Shown here one piece after another: positions 25,560 through 34,230 of a stretch of DNA of 59,535 nucleotides. The notes below the pieces were generated by a model, which was not told the DNA's origin, made no database searches, and saw nothing but the letters and a program-made list of their open reading frames with translations. Origin of the DNA: an uncultured Caulobacterales bacterium (GTDB lineage: Bacteria > Pseudomonadota > Alphaproteobacteria > Caulobacterales > Maricaulaceae); assembly GCA_938009235.1 (NCBI GenBank), contig CALLIK010000011.1:1-59535 (forward strand), read 5' to 3'. The translations under genes were made by a program, and so were the position numbers. How positions within the stretch are numbered: position 1 is the stretch's first letter; each line of letters begins with the position of its first letter.

Positions 25560-26540
25560 GTGCGATTACTAAACCGCACTACCCCATGCCTTGCACTGTC
25601 TGGATTCGTCTGGATGACGGCAGCAGCATGGTTCTTATTAACGAGAGCGCCGTTCCCGAGTGAGACGGCTAGGGAGCCGATCGGAAGTCGGATAGAAATT
25701 GACAGACACCCACCTGGGGAAACGCAAGTTGGAGTTTTTCACGACAACGGAACAGGACCATGCATCGTACTTTTCCCAAGCGCAGGAAGAGAAACTAGTG
25801 ACTTCAACTCACTCATCACAGCTTTAAAGTCGAGTGGTTATCGAGCAATATCTGTAGAGGCAGGAGGGATAAATGGTAGCTCTCTTTCACTTGCTGAAAC
25901 TGACGGCGATGCGACATTTTCAGTGCACATGGCGAACGCACTTATTTGCAATAGCAAACCCACTGTTTTAATTGGTCATGCTTATGGAAATAGGATTGTA
26001 AGATCCCACGCAGCATTGAGTAAACCACAGGATGCATTTGACGCATCTTATCTTGACCGACCAACTCAAAAAGCGAACGTTAAAGCCGTCATCCTCCTCG
26101 CGGCAGGTGGGCAAGTCCCGATGGAGCCAAAGGCCGAGCAATCCCTACGCGACATATTCAACCCTCTCAAATCACACAAATCCCGCATGAAAGATGTGCG
26201 CTACGCCTTCTTCGCCGAAGGCAATGACATACCAGATCATTGGACACGTGGTTGGCACACCAAGACCGCGATTGCGCAAGGTAAAGCCGTTGCTGCGAGC
26301 GTAGGTGATGACAGTTGGCACTGCGCGGGGGGCGTTCCGATGTTGATTGTTCAGCCCATGCAAGACCGCATCTCGCCGATTGAGAACGCTTACGCCCTAC
26401 GAGATAAATGCCCGCAAGAGATCGAAATTGTCGAGGTTCAAAACGCGGGTCACGCTCTTCTGCCTGAACAACCCGAAGCCGTGGCAGATGCGGTGCTAGC
26501 GTTCCTCGCCAAGCACCACCCAATACCTACCGCAGACTAA
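25560..26540 (+). CDS. Alpha/beta hydrolase-like protein lacking the nucleophilic serine
   Basis: A 326-aa protein starting with GTG, with a hydrophobic N-terminal segment (about 11-28) that may be a signal or anchor. The fold is alpha/beta hydrolase: FPSAGRETSDF at the oxyanion turn, and the elbow LIGHAYGNR at 137-145. In active members the elbow is G-x-S-x-G; here residues 139-143 are G-H-A-Y-G with Ala141 in place of Ser. The other triad members seem present, Asp269 in QPMQDRISP and His298 in NAGHALL. It could be a pseudoenzyme or use another mechanism. Its 3-prime end overlaps the convergent ligase gene by 4 nt. Confidence 0.8.
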   Translation: MRLLNRTTPCLALSGFVWMTAAAWFLLTRAPFPSETAREPIGSRIEIDRHPPGETQVGVFHDNGTGPCIVLFPSAGRETSDFNSLITALKSSGYRAISVEAGGINGSSLSLAETDGDATFSVHMANALICNSKPTVLIGHAYGNRIVRSHAALSKPQDAFDASYLDRPTQKANVKAVILLAAGGQVPMEPKAEQSLRDIFNPLKSHKSRMKDVRYAFFAEGNDIPDHWTRGWHTKTAIAQGKAVAASVGDDSWHCAGGVPMLIVQPMQDRISPIENAYALRDKCPQEIEIVEVQNAGHALLPEQPEAVADAVLAFLAKHHPIPTAD

Positions 26541-28072
26541 AGTCCCAAAATTTCGGGAACGGATTTCCGTAATTCAAACTTCAACACTTTGCCCGTCCCG
26601 CCGCGCGGCAATTCTGGCATGACATGAAGATAGCTCGGTAATTTAAATTTCCCGAGACGTCCGTCCAAATGCGCGAGCATCTCATTCAACGTCAGACTCT
26701 TGCCTTCACGGAAGACAGCACAGACGCAGCCTGTTTCGCCCCATTTTTCGTCTTTGACGCCAATCACAGACACCTCTGCAATCTCCTCTAATTCATAGAG
26801 CAGGCCTTCGATTTCGGCCGGGTAAACATTCTCGCCACCCGAAATATACATATCTTTGACGCGGTCCTCGATTGAGACATAATCGTCTTTATCCATGATC
26901 CCGATATCGCCCGAATGGAACCAACCATCGGTGAAGCTCTCGGCATTGGCTTTTGGATTACGCCAATACCCTGGCGTGACGGCCAAGCCCTTGAACCAAA
27001 TTTCGCCCGCGGTTCCGCGCGGAACTTCTTGTCCGTCTTCATCGACAATTTTGATGCGTGAATGCATCAGTGCGCGTCCCGCAGACCCGATACGGTGCGG
27101 AATATCCGATTTCAACAACATCGTTCCTGCTGCCGCAGTCTCCGTCATGCCGTAACCTTCTTGGATCGTGATACCGCGTTCTAGCCACCAATTGATGAGA
27201 GCTTCAGGGACGGTTTCCGCTCCGCAAAGGGCTAATTTCATACGCGAGAAATCAGCTGTTTCCATCAGCGGGCTAACACGCATCGCATTATACGCCGCAG
27301 GTACAGAGAACATGACAGAAATACCGAGGTCAGGATCAGAGATCGCTTTGATCGTCGCGTCCGCGTCAAACATACGCATGATCACGCAAGTTCCGCCAAT
27401 CCAGATCGAAGGCAGCGCAGTCACGTTTAATCCACCAATATGGAACAGCGGCATATTATTGAGCGAGACATCAGACGGAGCCGTCGCGCCAAGACGCATG
27501 GCAGAGGATGCCGTAAAGTCCAACATCGCATGGGTGATGATGACGCCCTTTGGCGCGCCCGTCGTACCCGAAGAATACATCAGCAAGCACTGATCCTCGA
27601 GGCTTTGCGGATAATAGTCATAGACGGGCGTTGCCACGTCCAAACCCGCTTCATATTGACTTGCGCCGCCAACGCCATCTGTCCCGATCCAGTGTTCAAC
27701 ACTTGTCAGGCCTTTGGTTGCTTCGGCTAAGGGCGCGAATGGCGCATCAACGAGGACCATCGTCGCATCTGAATCATTGAGGATATAGGCTAACTCTGGT
27801 GGGGTAAGACGAAAATTCAGCGCGAGGCAAACTCCGCCAACGCGCCAGCACCCGAACACCAACTCCATGACATCCGTTGTGTTCAAGCACAGGAACGCCA
27901 CACGGTCGCCTGGCTTGACGCCTTTCTCTTGTAACATACCCGCACATTTCGCGACGCGTTCGTGCATTTGCGCATAGGTATAATCCCGTCCACTCGTCAG
28001 ATCGAACATGGCGCGTTTGGTTGGTGTCGTCGCGGCGTGGTATTCAACCCAATCATATGCTGGTAATGCCAT
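26537..28072 (-). CDS. AMP-dependent acyl-CoA synthetase/ligase
   Basis: A 511-aa ANL-superfamily enzyme that activates a carboxylate with ATP and CoA. The P-loop is MYSSGTTGAPKGV near residue 170, then QEGYGMTETAA, the GWFHSGDIG motif, and KDMYISGGENVYPAEIE; the C-terminal lysine is in GGTGKVLKFELR. The length fits medium- or long-chain fatty acid or related carboxylate ligases. It lies downstream of the esterase and monooxygenase genes on the same strand but with a 132-nt gap, so may have its own promoter. Confidence 0.93.
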   Translation of the reverse strand: MALPAYDWVEYHAATTPTKRAMFDLTSGRDYTYAQMHERVAKCAGMLQEKGVKPGDRVAFLCLNTTDVMELVFGCWRVGGVCLALNFRLTPPELAYILNDSDATMVLVDAPFAPLAEATKGLTSVEHWIGTDGVGGASQYEAGLDVATPVYDYYPQSLEDQCLLMYSSGTTGAPKGVIITHAMLDFTASSAMRLGATAPSDVSLNNMPLFHIGGLNVTALPSIWIGGTCVIMRMFDADATIKAISDPDLGISVMFSVPAAYNAMRVSPLMETADFSRMKLALCGAETVPEALINWWLERGITIQEGYGMTETAAAGTMLLKSDIPHRIGSAGRALMHSRIKIVDEDGQEVPRGTAGEIWFKGLAVTPGYWRNPKANAESFTDGWFHSGDIGIMDKDDYVSIEDRVKDMYISGGENVYPAEIEGLLYELEEIAEVSVIGVKDEKWGETGCVCAVFREGKSLTLNEMLAHLDGRLGKFKLPSYLHVMPELPRGGTGKVLKFELRKSVPEILGL

Positions 28073-28204
28073 GAATTATATTCCCCGATGGTTTATCTTA
28101 TTTGTTGAAAATACTGTGCCAAATCCCGAACGCGTTACAAGTGTAAAGCCCGACATGGACTGCATGACACTCAAACGAAATTTGTTACCTGATGAACGTC
28201 TGCC

Positions 28205-29056
28205 TCAGCGGTTTGCGAGTATTGACGCTAACTCGACCAAGGTACTGTCGCGGTCTGGTGTTGGGTAGAACATCCAGTAATGTCCAAACTCGCCATAAGT
28301 TGCGAGTTTCCGAAGTTTGCCCGCAGATTCCATACGGTCTGCAAATGTCATGATCTGGCCGAACAGTAGATCCTTCTCGCCCGTGAAAATCATGACTTCA
28401 GGTAAGTCTTCAGGGGACGCGAATATCGGACTGATCAACGGGTCGTTCGAGCTGCGCACGCCCGCATAGCGATGACCTGCCGCTTTCAACGTCGCAACAT
28501 CGAGTAAAATTTCATGATGGACAATATCTTCTGGCATATCGGACGCATCTAGGTCCACCCAAGGCGAGAGCAGAAGCAACGGTAATGTCATTTCTTGTTT
28601 TTGACTCATGGCCAACGCAAGATTTCCACCTGCAGAATCGCCACCAAGCCTAACATTGTCTACGCCATGTGCGGCCACAACGGTTAGATAATGCGCGGTA
28701 GCCCAGTCGATAATTTTGTCCGATGTGGATTCAGGCGGCAACGGATAATCTGGCAAGACAATCGTAACGCCAGACATATCGCTCAATTTCGTAAACATCG
28801 CAAAGTGCAGCGCAATCAGCCCAAGGACATAGCCTCCACCATGTTGATGGACATAGACCCGTCCCGTATCTTCGCCTTTTGGTCGGCAAGTCCAAATCGT
28901 GCGGCCTTGAAAATCGGAAGACTCCCACCTCGAGCGCAAACGTTTTGGCACCGCTTCGGACGTCGCGTTACCTGCCTTCATAGCTTTAGCAATAGACTTT
29001 CCTGCACCCGTCAAACGGATTACAGTTTCGAATAATTTATACCGTAATGTTGTCAT
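28205..29056 (-). CDS. Alpha/beta hydrolase, hormone-sensitive lipase family
   Basis: A 283-aa esterase of the HSL (family IV) type. HQHGGGYVLG provides the oxyanion hole, GGDSAGGNLA holds the nucleophilic Ser, FTGEKDLLFGQ the Asp, and YGEFGHYWMF the His. Its ATG overlaps the stop of the upstream flavin monooxygenase in ATGA, so the two are coupled. Esterases next to Baeyer-Villiger monooxygenases typically cleave the ester that those enzymes form from a ketone. Confidence 0.92.
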   Translation of the reverse strand: MTTLRYKLFETVIRLTGAGKSIAKAMKAGNATSEAVPKRLRSRWESSDFQGRTIWTCRPKGEDTGRVYVHQHGGGYVLGLIALHFAMFTKLSDMSGVTIVLPDYPLPPESTSDKIIDWATAHYLTVVAAHGVDNVRLGGDSAGGNLALAMSQKQEMTLPLLLLSPWVDLDASDMPEDIVHHEILLDVATLKAAGHRYAGVRSSNDPLISPIFASPEDLPEVMIFTGEKDLLFGQIMTFADRMESAGKLRKLATYGEFGHYWMFYPTPDRDSTLVELASILANR

Positions 29057-30495
29057 TCACTAATCTCGTAATCATCCCAAATCGGGGTTTTAAATCGACG
29101 CTTAAACTCCAGCGCACTTCCAGGCCAATTATTCGGAACGCGGTTTCCGACCTTATACCAACTTTCTTCGACCTTAGACCAGGCGAGACCCTCTAAGCGA
29201 GTTTGCATTTCATCCGCGAAATCGGCCTCTGTTTCGGCACTCACAGATATGATGCTAGTTGTGCGTTCAATTAACTGCATGACATAGCCGATCTGGTTTT
29301 CAATCTTATAGATAATCGACGTATGCCCCGTATTCGTATTCGGTCCGTAGAGGACAAATAGGTTTGGGAAACCTGCCGTCATCGTTCCCATATAGGCCGT
29401 CGCGCCATCAGCCCAATGATCTTTCAACGAGACATCGCCCTGCCCCGTCACGTCAATTTCCTTGAGGAATGGGTTAGTATAAAACCCCGTCGCATAGACG
29501 ACTAAATCATGCGCGCGATTTGTCCCATCAACAGTCTGAACTCCGTCTTCCGTAAACTGATCTAGACCGTCCAACACAACATCGACATTGTCCCTCGCAA
29601 ACGCAGGATAGATTTTATCCGACAAGAGAACACGCCGCGCGCCCATTGGATAATCTGGCAACATTTTCGCACGCAGGTCTGGGTCTTTCACATGCTTTCG
29701 TAGACCCGCCATGACCCAAGCTTCGCCGAACCACCGCGCGATGGGTTTTCCCATGATAATCCGCCAGACAAAGAACTCGCCCTGCGCAAAAAGACTAAAG
29801 CGGTATAATTTACCGAGCCCTGGAACGCGCTTGCCGAGCCATTTCTCTATGCCCGAATAGGCCCGGTCTTTTTTGGGGATGATCCAATTTGGCGTGCGGT
29901 GATAGACGGTCAAATGTTCCGCAGCTTCTGCGAGTTCTGGGATCAGTTGAATGGCGCTGGCCGCGTTGCCAATAACAGCGATGTTTTTGCATTCGTAATC
30001 ATAAGTATGATCCCATTGCGCGGAATGGAAACTTGCGCCTTTATAATCAACTGCGCCTTTAATCTCTGGCGTTTTCGGAACATGCAATTGCCCAATCGCA
30101 GACACAAGGAAACGGCTCGTTATGACCTCTCCGTCGGCAAAGACAGTTTGCCAACGACCCGCTTCATAACTCGCGGAGACAACGGTGCGGCCAAAGCGGA
30201 TATGCTCATAGAGACCATAATTTTGCGCGATCTCTTTCTGGTAAGCGTGGATTTGCTTTTGCTTGGCCCATTTAAAATCCCACGCAGGATTTGGCGCGAA
30301 GGAATAAGAATAAAGCGCGCTTGGGATATCACATTCTGCGCCGGGATAAGTATTTTCACGCCACGTGCCGCCGACTTCGTCTGCTTTTTCGACAATGATG
30401 AAATCGTCACGCGCCGCTTCTTTTAATTGCACCCCCATGCAGATGCCGCTGAAGCCCGCTCCAATAATGAGAATTTGCGTGTCGAATATAGCCAT
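29053..30495 (-). CDS. Flavin-containing monooxygenase, Baeyer-Villiger type
   Basis: A 480-aa class B flavoprotein monooxygenase. FAD site GAGFSG at 12-17, GGTWRENTYPGAECD, the fingerprint YKGASFHSAQW at 151-161 (close to the F-x-G-x3-H-x3-W motif), second Rossmann site VIGNAASAIQLIPEL and ATGFYTNPF are present. Such enzymes insert oxygen next to a carbonyl with NADPH and O2, turning ketones into esters. It overlaps the esterase gene by 4 nt, which strongly suggests a ketone to ester to acid plus alcohol pathway. Confidence 0.92.
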   Translation of the reverse strand: MAIFDTQILIIGAGFSGICMGVQLKEAARDDFIIVEKADEVGGTWRENTYPGAECDIPSALYSYSFAPNPAWDFKWAKQKQIHAYQKEIAQNYGLYEHIRFGRTVVSASYEAGRWQTVFADGEVITSRFLVSAIGQLHVPKTPEIKGAVDYKGASFHSAQWDHTYDYECKNIAVIGNAASAIQLIPELAEAAEHLTVYHRTPNWIIPKKDRAYSGIEKWLGKRVPGLGKLYRFSLFAQGEFFVWRIIMGKPIARWFGEAWVMAGLRKHVKDPDLRAKMLPDYPMGARRVLLSDKIYPAFARDNVDVVLDGLDQFTEDGVQTVDGTNRAHDLVVYATGFYTNPFLKEIDVTGQGDVSLKDHWADGATAYMGTMTAGFPNLFVLYGPNTNTGHTSIIYKIENQIGYVMQLIERTTSIISVSAETEADFADEMQTRLEGLAWSKVEESWYKVGNRVPNNWPGSALEFKRRFKTPIWDDYEISE

Positions 30496-30590
30496 AATTT
30501 GACCATAGCGTTCGAACGCGTGTCGACAAGGGCCGCACCCGCTTCAATTCTGAACGTAGCCAATGCAGGTTAAACCCAATCCCATAAACC

Positions 30591-31190
30591 TTAAGTCGGC
30601 TCATCCGTAATCAGGATATGTTTGGGATGCTCGGTCATGCGGGCGCACCACGCCTCAACATGCGGATAGTCAGATAAATTAAAGCCGCCTTCATCCGCAA
30701 CATGCGTATAGGCATAAAGCGCAATGTCCGCGACGGTTGGCCCCGCGCCTACACACCAAGGGCTTTTGGCGAGATGTGCATCCATCACAGCTAATGCAGC
30801 ACGACCTTTTTCTTGCAGCTTAGGTAACTCGTCTTTTCGCTCTGGCGCATAATGAGAGACATAACGCGCAACCGCGATGGCAGGTTCATGACGATATTGT
30901 TCCCAGAACATCCACTGTACGGCCTTGGCACGATCAAACGCATTCACAGGCAGATAAGGCGTGTCCTCAGACAGGAACATCAAGATCGCATTGCTCTCGG
31001 CCAGCGTCCGTCCATCATTTAATTGCAACAGAGGGATTTGCCCCGCGGGGTTCATCGTCAAATATTCTGGCGTCTGCGTTTCACCCGACATTATATCAAT
31101 CGGCACATGCGTATATCCGATGCCCAAATAGGACAGCAGCAAACGTACCTTATAGGAATTTCCAGACGGCAAAAAATCATAAAGTTTCAT
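30591..31190 (-). CDS. Glutathione S-transferase family protein
   Basis: A 199-aa GST. The thioredoxin-like N-domain opens with MKLYDFLPSGNSYKVRLLLS, with a likely catalytic Ser, then the cis-Pro in NPAGQIPLL and the glutathione-binding ESNAI. The C-terminal helical domain has CVGAGPTVADIALYAYTH, with the N-capping Asp. It precedes the monooxygenase by 95 nt on the same strand and may belong to the same catabolic set or handle a reactive product. Confidence 0.92.
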   Translation of the reverse strand: MKLYDFLPSGNSYKVRLLLSYLGIGYTHVPIDIMSGETQTPEYLTMNPAGQIPLLQLNDGRTLAESNAILMFLSEDTPYLPVNAFDRAKAVQWMFWEQYRHEPAIAVARYVSHYAPERKDELPKLQEKGRAALAVMDAHLAKSPWCVGAGPTVADIALYAYTHVADEGGFNLSDYPHVEAWCARMTEHPKHILITDEPT

Positions 31191-31699
31191 GCCCGCACTC
31201 TAGGGTGAAGACAGACTGATTATCAACCGAATTTCGAACTCCCCTCAACGGTCCCAAATCTCAGAGCGGTCATTTGTATGTGTCAGGCTTTAAACCAATT
31301 AGATAAAACGGAATGTTCGCGTGGTCTTGAGGTTGCTGGTGCAACCAGAATAATAAGTGCGTTTTCGCAACCGTCAGTGTCCACGTAACGAAGTAAATTT
31401 GATTGCCAATCAAATTTCTAGGAACCGAACTGCATAGCGGGCAACCAAGCGGACGCATCTCTGTGATTTTCTTTTAGAGCGTTAAAATATAGAATTTATA
31501 TATTTCCTAAAACGAGGACGAGCTTTGAATTAACCTCTATTTCGTTATCCGTCGCCCAGTTTTATCCAAAACAATCGAACGATTGGGAATTAGTTAAATC
31601 TTAATTACATCTAAAAAGTGGATTTTAATGACGTCCAAAAAGGTGATCTTAATCGTCCTCCCTCTATAAAAAAGCCATGCGATTATTGTGGGAGATAAC
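31191..31699. other. Gene-free region with an RNA-like segment
   Basis: No credible protein frame lies here. The stretch contains the structured segment described separately at 31300-31475, followed by an AT-rich part that probably holds the promoter of the small frame at 31700. Confidence 0.4.
31300..31475 (+). ncRNA. Structured segment resembling an IscB-associated omega RNA (HEARO), orphan
   Basis: GGTTGC (31331-31336) with GCAACC (31341-31346) and CAAATTTGATTG-like arms (AATTTGATTG from 31396 with CAAATTT to 31417) form hairpins, and CGTGG (31320-31324) can pair with CCACG (31381-31385). The 3-prime part contains GGAACCGAACTGCATAGCGG (31421-31440), which closely recalls the conserved AACTGCATAGCGG stretch I remember from IscB omega RNA. 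TCTCTGTGATTTT at its end also occurs in element copy A. No iscB ORF is present. The assignment rests on memory of a short motif. Confidence 0.3.
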
Positions 31700-31885
31700 A
31701 TGCGCGAATTAACGACTTTAGAAATTGAACGGCTTGATTTCACAGGACTCGTCCCCGACATGAATATGCCAGAGCGCCGAAATATCAGGACGACTACCGC
31801 AAAAAAAACAAAGGCCAAATATAGCCTTAAAGTTCAGGCTTCAGTTAAACGTCTAAACAAAAAACGTCATCTACACATAGCCTAG
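31700..31885 (+). CDS. Small hypothetical protein, 61 aa
   Basis: ATG at 31700 preceded by GGGAG with 6-nt spacing. The protein starts MRELTTLEIERLDFTG and ends in a strongly basic tail rich in Lys and Arg. The N-terminus recalls the MREL-x3-E(I/V) leaders of bacteriocin-type peptides, but there is no double-glycine cleavage site and no transporter gene nearby. It may instead be a small RNA-binding or regulatory protein. Existence rests on the ribosome binding site and codon frame only. Confidence 0.4.
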   Translation: MRELTTLEIERLDFTGLVPDMNMPERRNIRTTTAKKTKAKYSLKVQASVKRLNKKRHLHIA

Positions 31886-32055
31886 CGCCTTAGGTTTTTA
31901 CGTTTAGAGTCAACGACAACATCGTCGCTGCAAGACTCATCAAGTCGGACTGTCTCAAGGCTTAGGTTCATATCTTGTAATCCACACGTAGCTAGTAGTG
32001 GATCACAAGAGCAAGTCTTGTGATGACGAGGCGTTTTGCCGACGCTATAAATGCC
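31886..32055. other. Intergenic, mainly composite repeat
   Basis: Between the small frame and the cysS end there is nothing coding; most of it is the third composite palindrome. Confidence 0.4.
31951..32028. repeat. Composite palindromic repeat, pair 3 (one half degenerate)
   Basis: The right unit 31998-32028 has the intact plan (GTGGATCACAAG, CTTG core, CTTGTGATGACG). The left unit 31951-31985 is decayed but keeps CTTGTAATCCAC at its inner end. The inner ends are 12 nt apart, as in pairs 1 and 2. Confidence 0.65.
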
Positions 32056-33519
32056 CTAAGCCTTACGCCACGTCGTTCCGTCAGGGCCATCTTCTAACAC
32101 AATGCCAAGCGCTTTGGCTTCGTCGCGGGCGGCGTCTGCTGCGGGCCAATCCTTCGCGGCTCGCGCCTCTTGGCGGCGCAATGCGATGGCATCAAAGTCT
32201 GATTGTTCATCCGAAGATGAATTACCTTTGAACCAGTCTTTGGGGTCTTTTTGGAGGAGGCCTAAGATATTTATTTTCAGCATCGTATTGGTCAGATAAA
32301 TTCGAACGTTATTCAAATTTTCTGTAGTATCAATATCAGCTAAAAGTGCATTCCTAAGTGCTTTTCCAATTTCAGAAAATTGGTACAATGTTGTTGGCAT
32401 ATTCAAATCAGCCTGAATAGATTTCCAGATATTTTTTGCAAAACTTCCCATTGGCATGTCGATTTCAATTTCCCGAACATAAGCCATCGACTTCCTTTTC
32501 AAGTCGTACCAACCGTCTAACTGCGCCTTGCTCTCGATCAGCAAATCCTCTGACCAGTTCAATTCACTCCGATAATGCGCTTTCAGTAACGCCAAACGGA
32601 TAACTTCTCCGTCCCATTCCTTCAGCAGGTCATGAACTAGGGTCACATTGCCCAAGCTCTTGGACATCTTCTCGCTGCCCATGTTGAGGAACTCATTATG
32701 GACCCAATATTTCGCGAATAGCTCTTCTTCATTCGCGCAGCAGCTTTGCGCGATTTCGTTTTCGTGATGCGGGAATTTTAGGTCTACGCCGCCGCAATGA
32801 ATATCAATCACGTCACCTTTAATGCCGTCGGTCAGGGTTGCCTTCGCCATCGCCGAACATTCGATATGCCAACCGGGTCTACCGCGTCCGAACGGGGCAT
32901 CCCACCCGACGCCGTGTAATTCAGGTTTCCAAAGCACGAAGTCCGCCGCATTGCGTTTCCGCGCGACTTCGCCCTCACCCACACGATCACCACCGCGTAG
33001 CGCGTCGAGCGTATTGCCAGAGAGTTTGCCGTAAGCCTCATAGGTCGACACATCAAAGAACACATGCCCGTCGCTCTCGTAAGCGTTCCCTTTGTCGATC
33101 AATCCCGAGATCATCGTAATCATATCAGGGATATGAACTGTCGCTTTGGGTTCATGTGTTGGAGCCAAGCAATTCAAGGCTTTGAGGTCATCTTGATATA
33201 TCTTCGCATATTTCTCCGTAATGACAGAAATATCGACGCCCTGCTCTATGGCGGCTTTGATGATTTTATCGTCAATGTCGGTTAGGTTCCGCGAATATTC
33301 GACATGATCTTCGCCATAGATATGGCGCAGCACGCGGAACAACACATCCGCGACGACTGCCGCGCGGGCATTGCCGATATGGGCATAGGAATAGACCGTC
33401 GGCCCGCAATTATACATCGTCACGCGGGACGGGTCCTGCGGGATGAATTGTTCTTTGGTCCGCGTCAGCGAATTATAGAGCGTGAGCGGGTTATCTTGGG
33501 CGTGTACTTGATCTGTCAT
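32056..33519 (-). CDS. cysS: Cysteinyl-tRNA synthetase
   Basis: Charges tRNA-Cys. The 487-aa class I synthetase shows NCGPTVYSYAHIGNARAAV near residue 33, containing the zinc Cys and the HIGH-equivalent HIGN, further zinc ligands in FPHHENEIAQSCC, and KMSKSLGN near residue 285. Length is in the normal range. The C-terminal anticodon-binding part looks AT-richer and less conserved, with a lysine-arginine tail ending in TTWRKA. Confidence 0.97.
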   Translation of the reverse strand: MTDQVHAQDNPLTLYNSLTRTKEQFIPQDPSRVTMYNCGPTVYSYAHIGNARAAVVADVLFRVLRHIYGEDHVEYSRNLTDIDDKIIKAAIEQGVDISVITEKYAKIYQDDLKALNCLAPTHEPKATVHIPDMITMISGLIDKGNAYESDGHVFFDVSTYEAYGKLSGNTLDALRGGDRVGEGEVARKRNAADFVLWKPELHGVGWDAPFGRGRPGWHIECSAMAKATLTDGIKGDVIDIHCGGVDLKFPHHENEIAQSCCANEEELFAKYWVHNEFLNMGSEKMSKSLGNVTLVHDLLKEWDGEVIRLALLKAHYRSELNWSEDLLIESKAQLDGWYDLKRKSMAYVREIEIDMPMGSFAKNIWKSIQADLNMPTTLYQFSEIGKALRNALLADIDTTENLNNVRIYLTNTMLKINILGLLQKDPKDWFKGNSSSDEQSDFDAIALRRQEARAAKDWPAADAARDEAKALGIVLEDGPDGTTWRKA

Positions 33520-33579
33520 GATCGCGTGTTAGCCGTTCAGACACTTGTTTAAAAGCCCGTATGCGTCCAGATTGAGGGT

Positions 33580-34176
33580 ATGAAGCTAACTCAGATTATC
33601 GTCATCGCCGCCATGTTGATCATGGGGGTCCTCACCTTTTGGGATATGACCGAGCCATATGAGCATAGTCTGACCTTTGAGGTGCAAGGCAACCACGCCA
33701 TTGTGCGTGGTACAACGGACAGCCATTCGCATAATCTGATCAAAGACTTCGTCCGCGAGAACCCGGGTGTCAAAACCCTAATCCTACAGGCCATGCCTGG
33801 CACGCAAGATATGGACACGAATCGCCGCGTGGTATTGGATCTACGTGCAGCAGGCCTTGCGACGCATGTGCCTGCAGATGGGCGTATTGCCAGCGGCGCG
33901 GTAGACTGGTTCATCGCGGGCAGCCCACGCACAATTGAGTGCGGCGCAATGATCGGCGTCCATAGCTGGGCCTCAAAGACTGGTGACCGTGCGGATAAAA
34001 CCTTCTATGACGGGCAACGTACCACGCAACGCTACTTCCTTTCGAAGATGAGTGTTGACCCTGATTTCTATGAGTTCACACGCAGCGCGGCAGGCCCAGA
34101 CGATATCCACTGGTTGAGCGTGGAAGAAATGCTACGGTTTAGATTGATTACCAAAGACCCGAACTGCGCGGGTTAA
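33580..34176 (+). CDS. Predicted periplasmic ClpP/crotonase-fold protein
   Basis: A 198-aa protein with a single N-terminal hydrophobic segment (about 4-22). The body resembles the uncharacterised COG3904 group of ClpP-like proteins: VRGTTDSHSHNLIKDFVREN, then the DGRIASGAVDWFIAG stretch with a potential nucleophilic Ser, and ECGAMIGVHSWAS with a conserved His. It may be a membrane-tethered periplasmic serine hydrolase or a non-catalytic relative. It reads divergently from cysS with 60 nt between and precedes folE by 54 nt. Confidence 0.7.
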   Translation: MKLTQIIVIAAMLIMGVLTFWDMTEPYEHSLTFEVQGNHAIVRGTTDSHSHNLIKDFVRENPGVKTLILQAMPGTQDMDTNRRVVLDLRAAGLATHVPADGRIASGAVDWFIAGSPRTIECGAMIGVHSWASKTGDRADKTFYDGQRTTQRYFLSKMSVDPDFYEFTRSAAGPDDIHWLSVEEMLRFRLITKDPNCAG

Positions 34177-34230
34177 TGTTTACCATCTAGGCGATTTTGC
34201 ACTCTGGCCTTTCGGGGTCGGGATGCCTAT

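Noticed and set aside
29899..30426. 175-aa frame opposite the monooxygenase
   Set aside because: Shadow frame of a fully motif-supported gene.
6369..32028. CRISPR array from the repeated palindromes
   Set aside because: Only three isolated pairs, far apart, with variable stems and no spacer series or cas genes.
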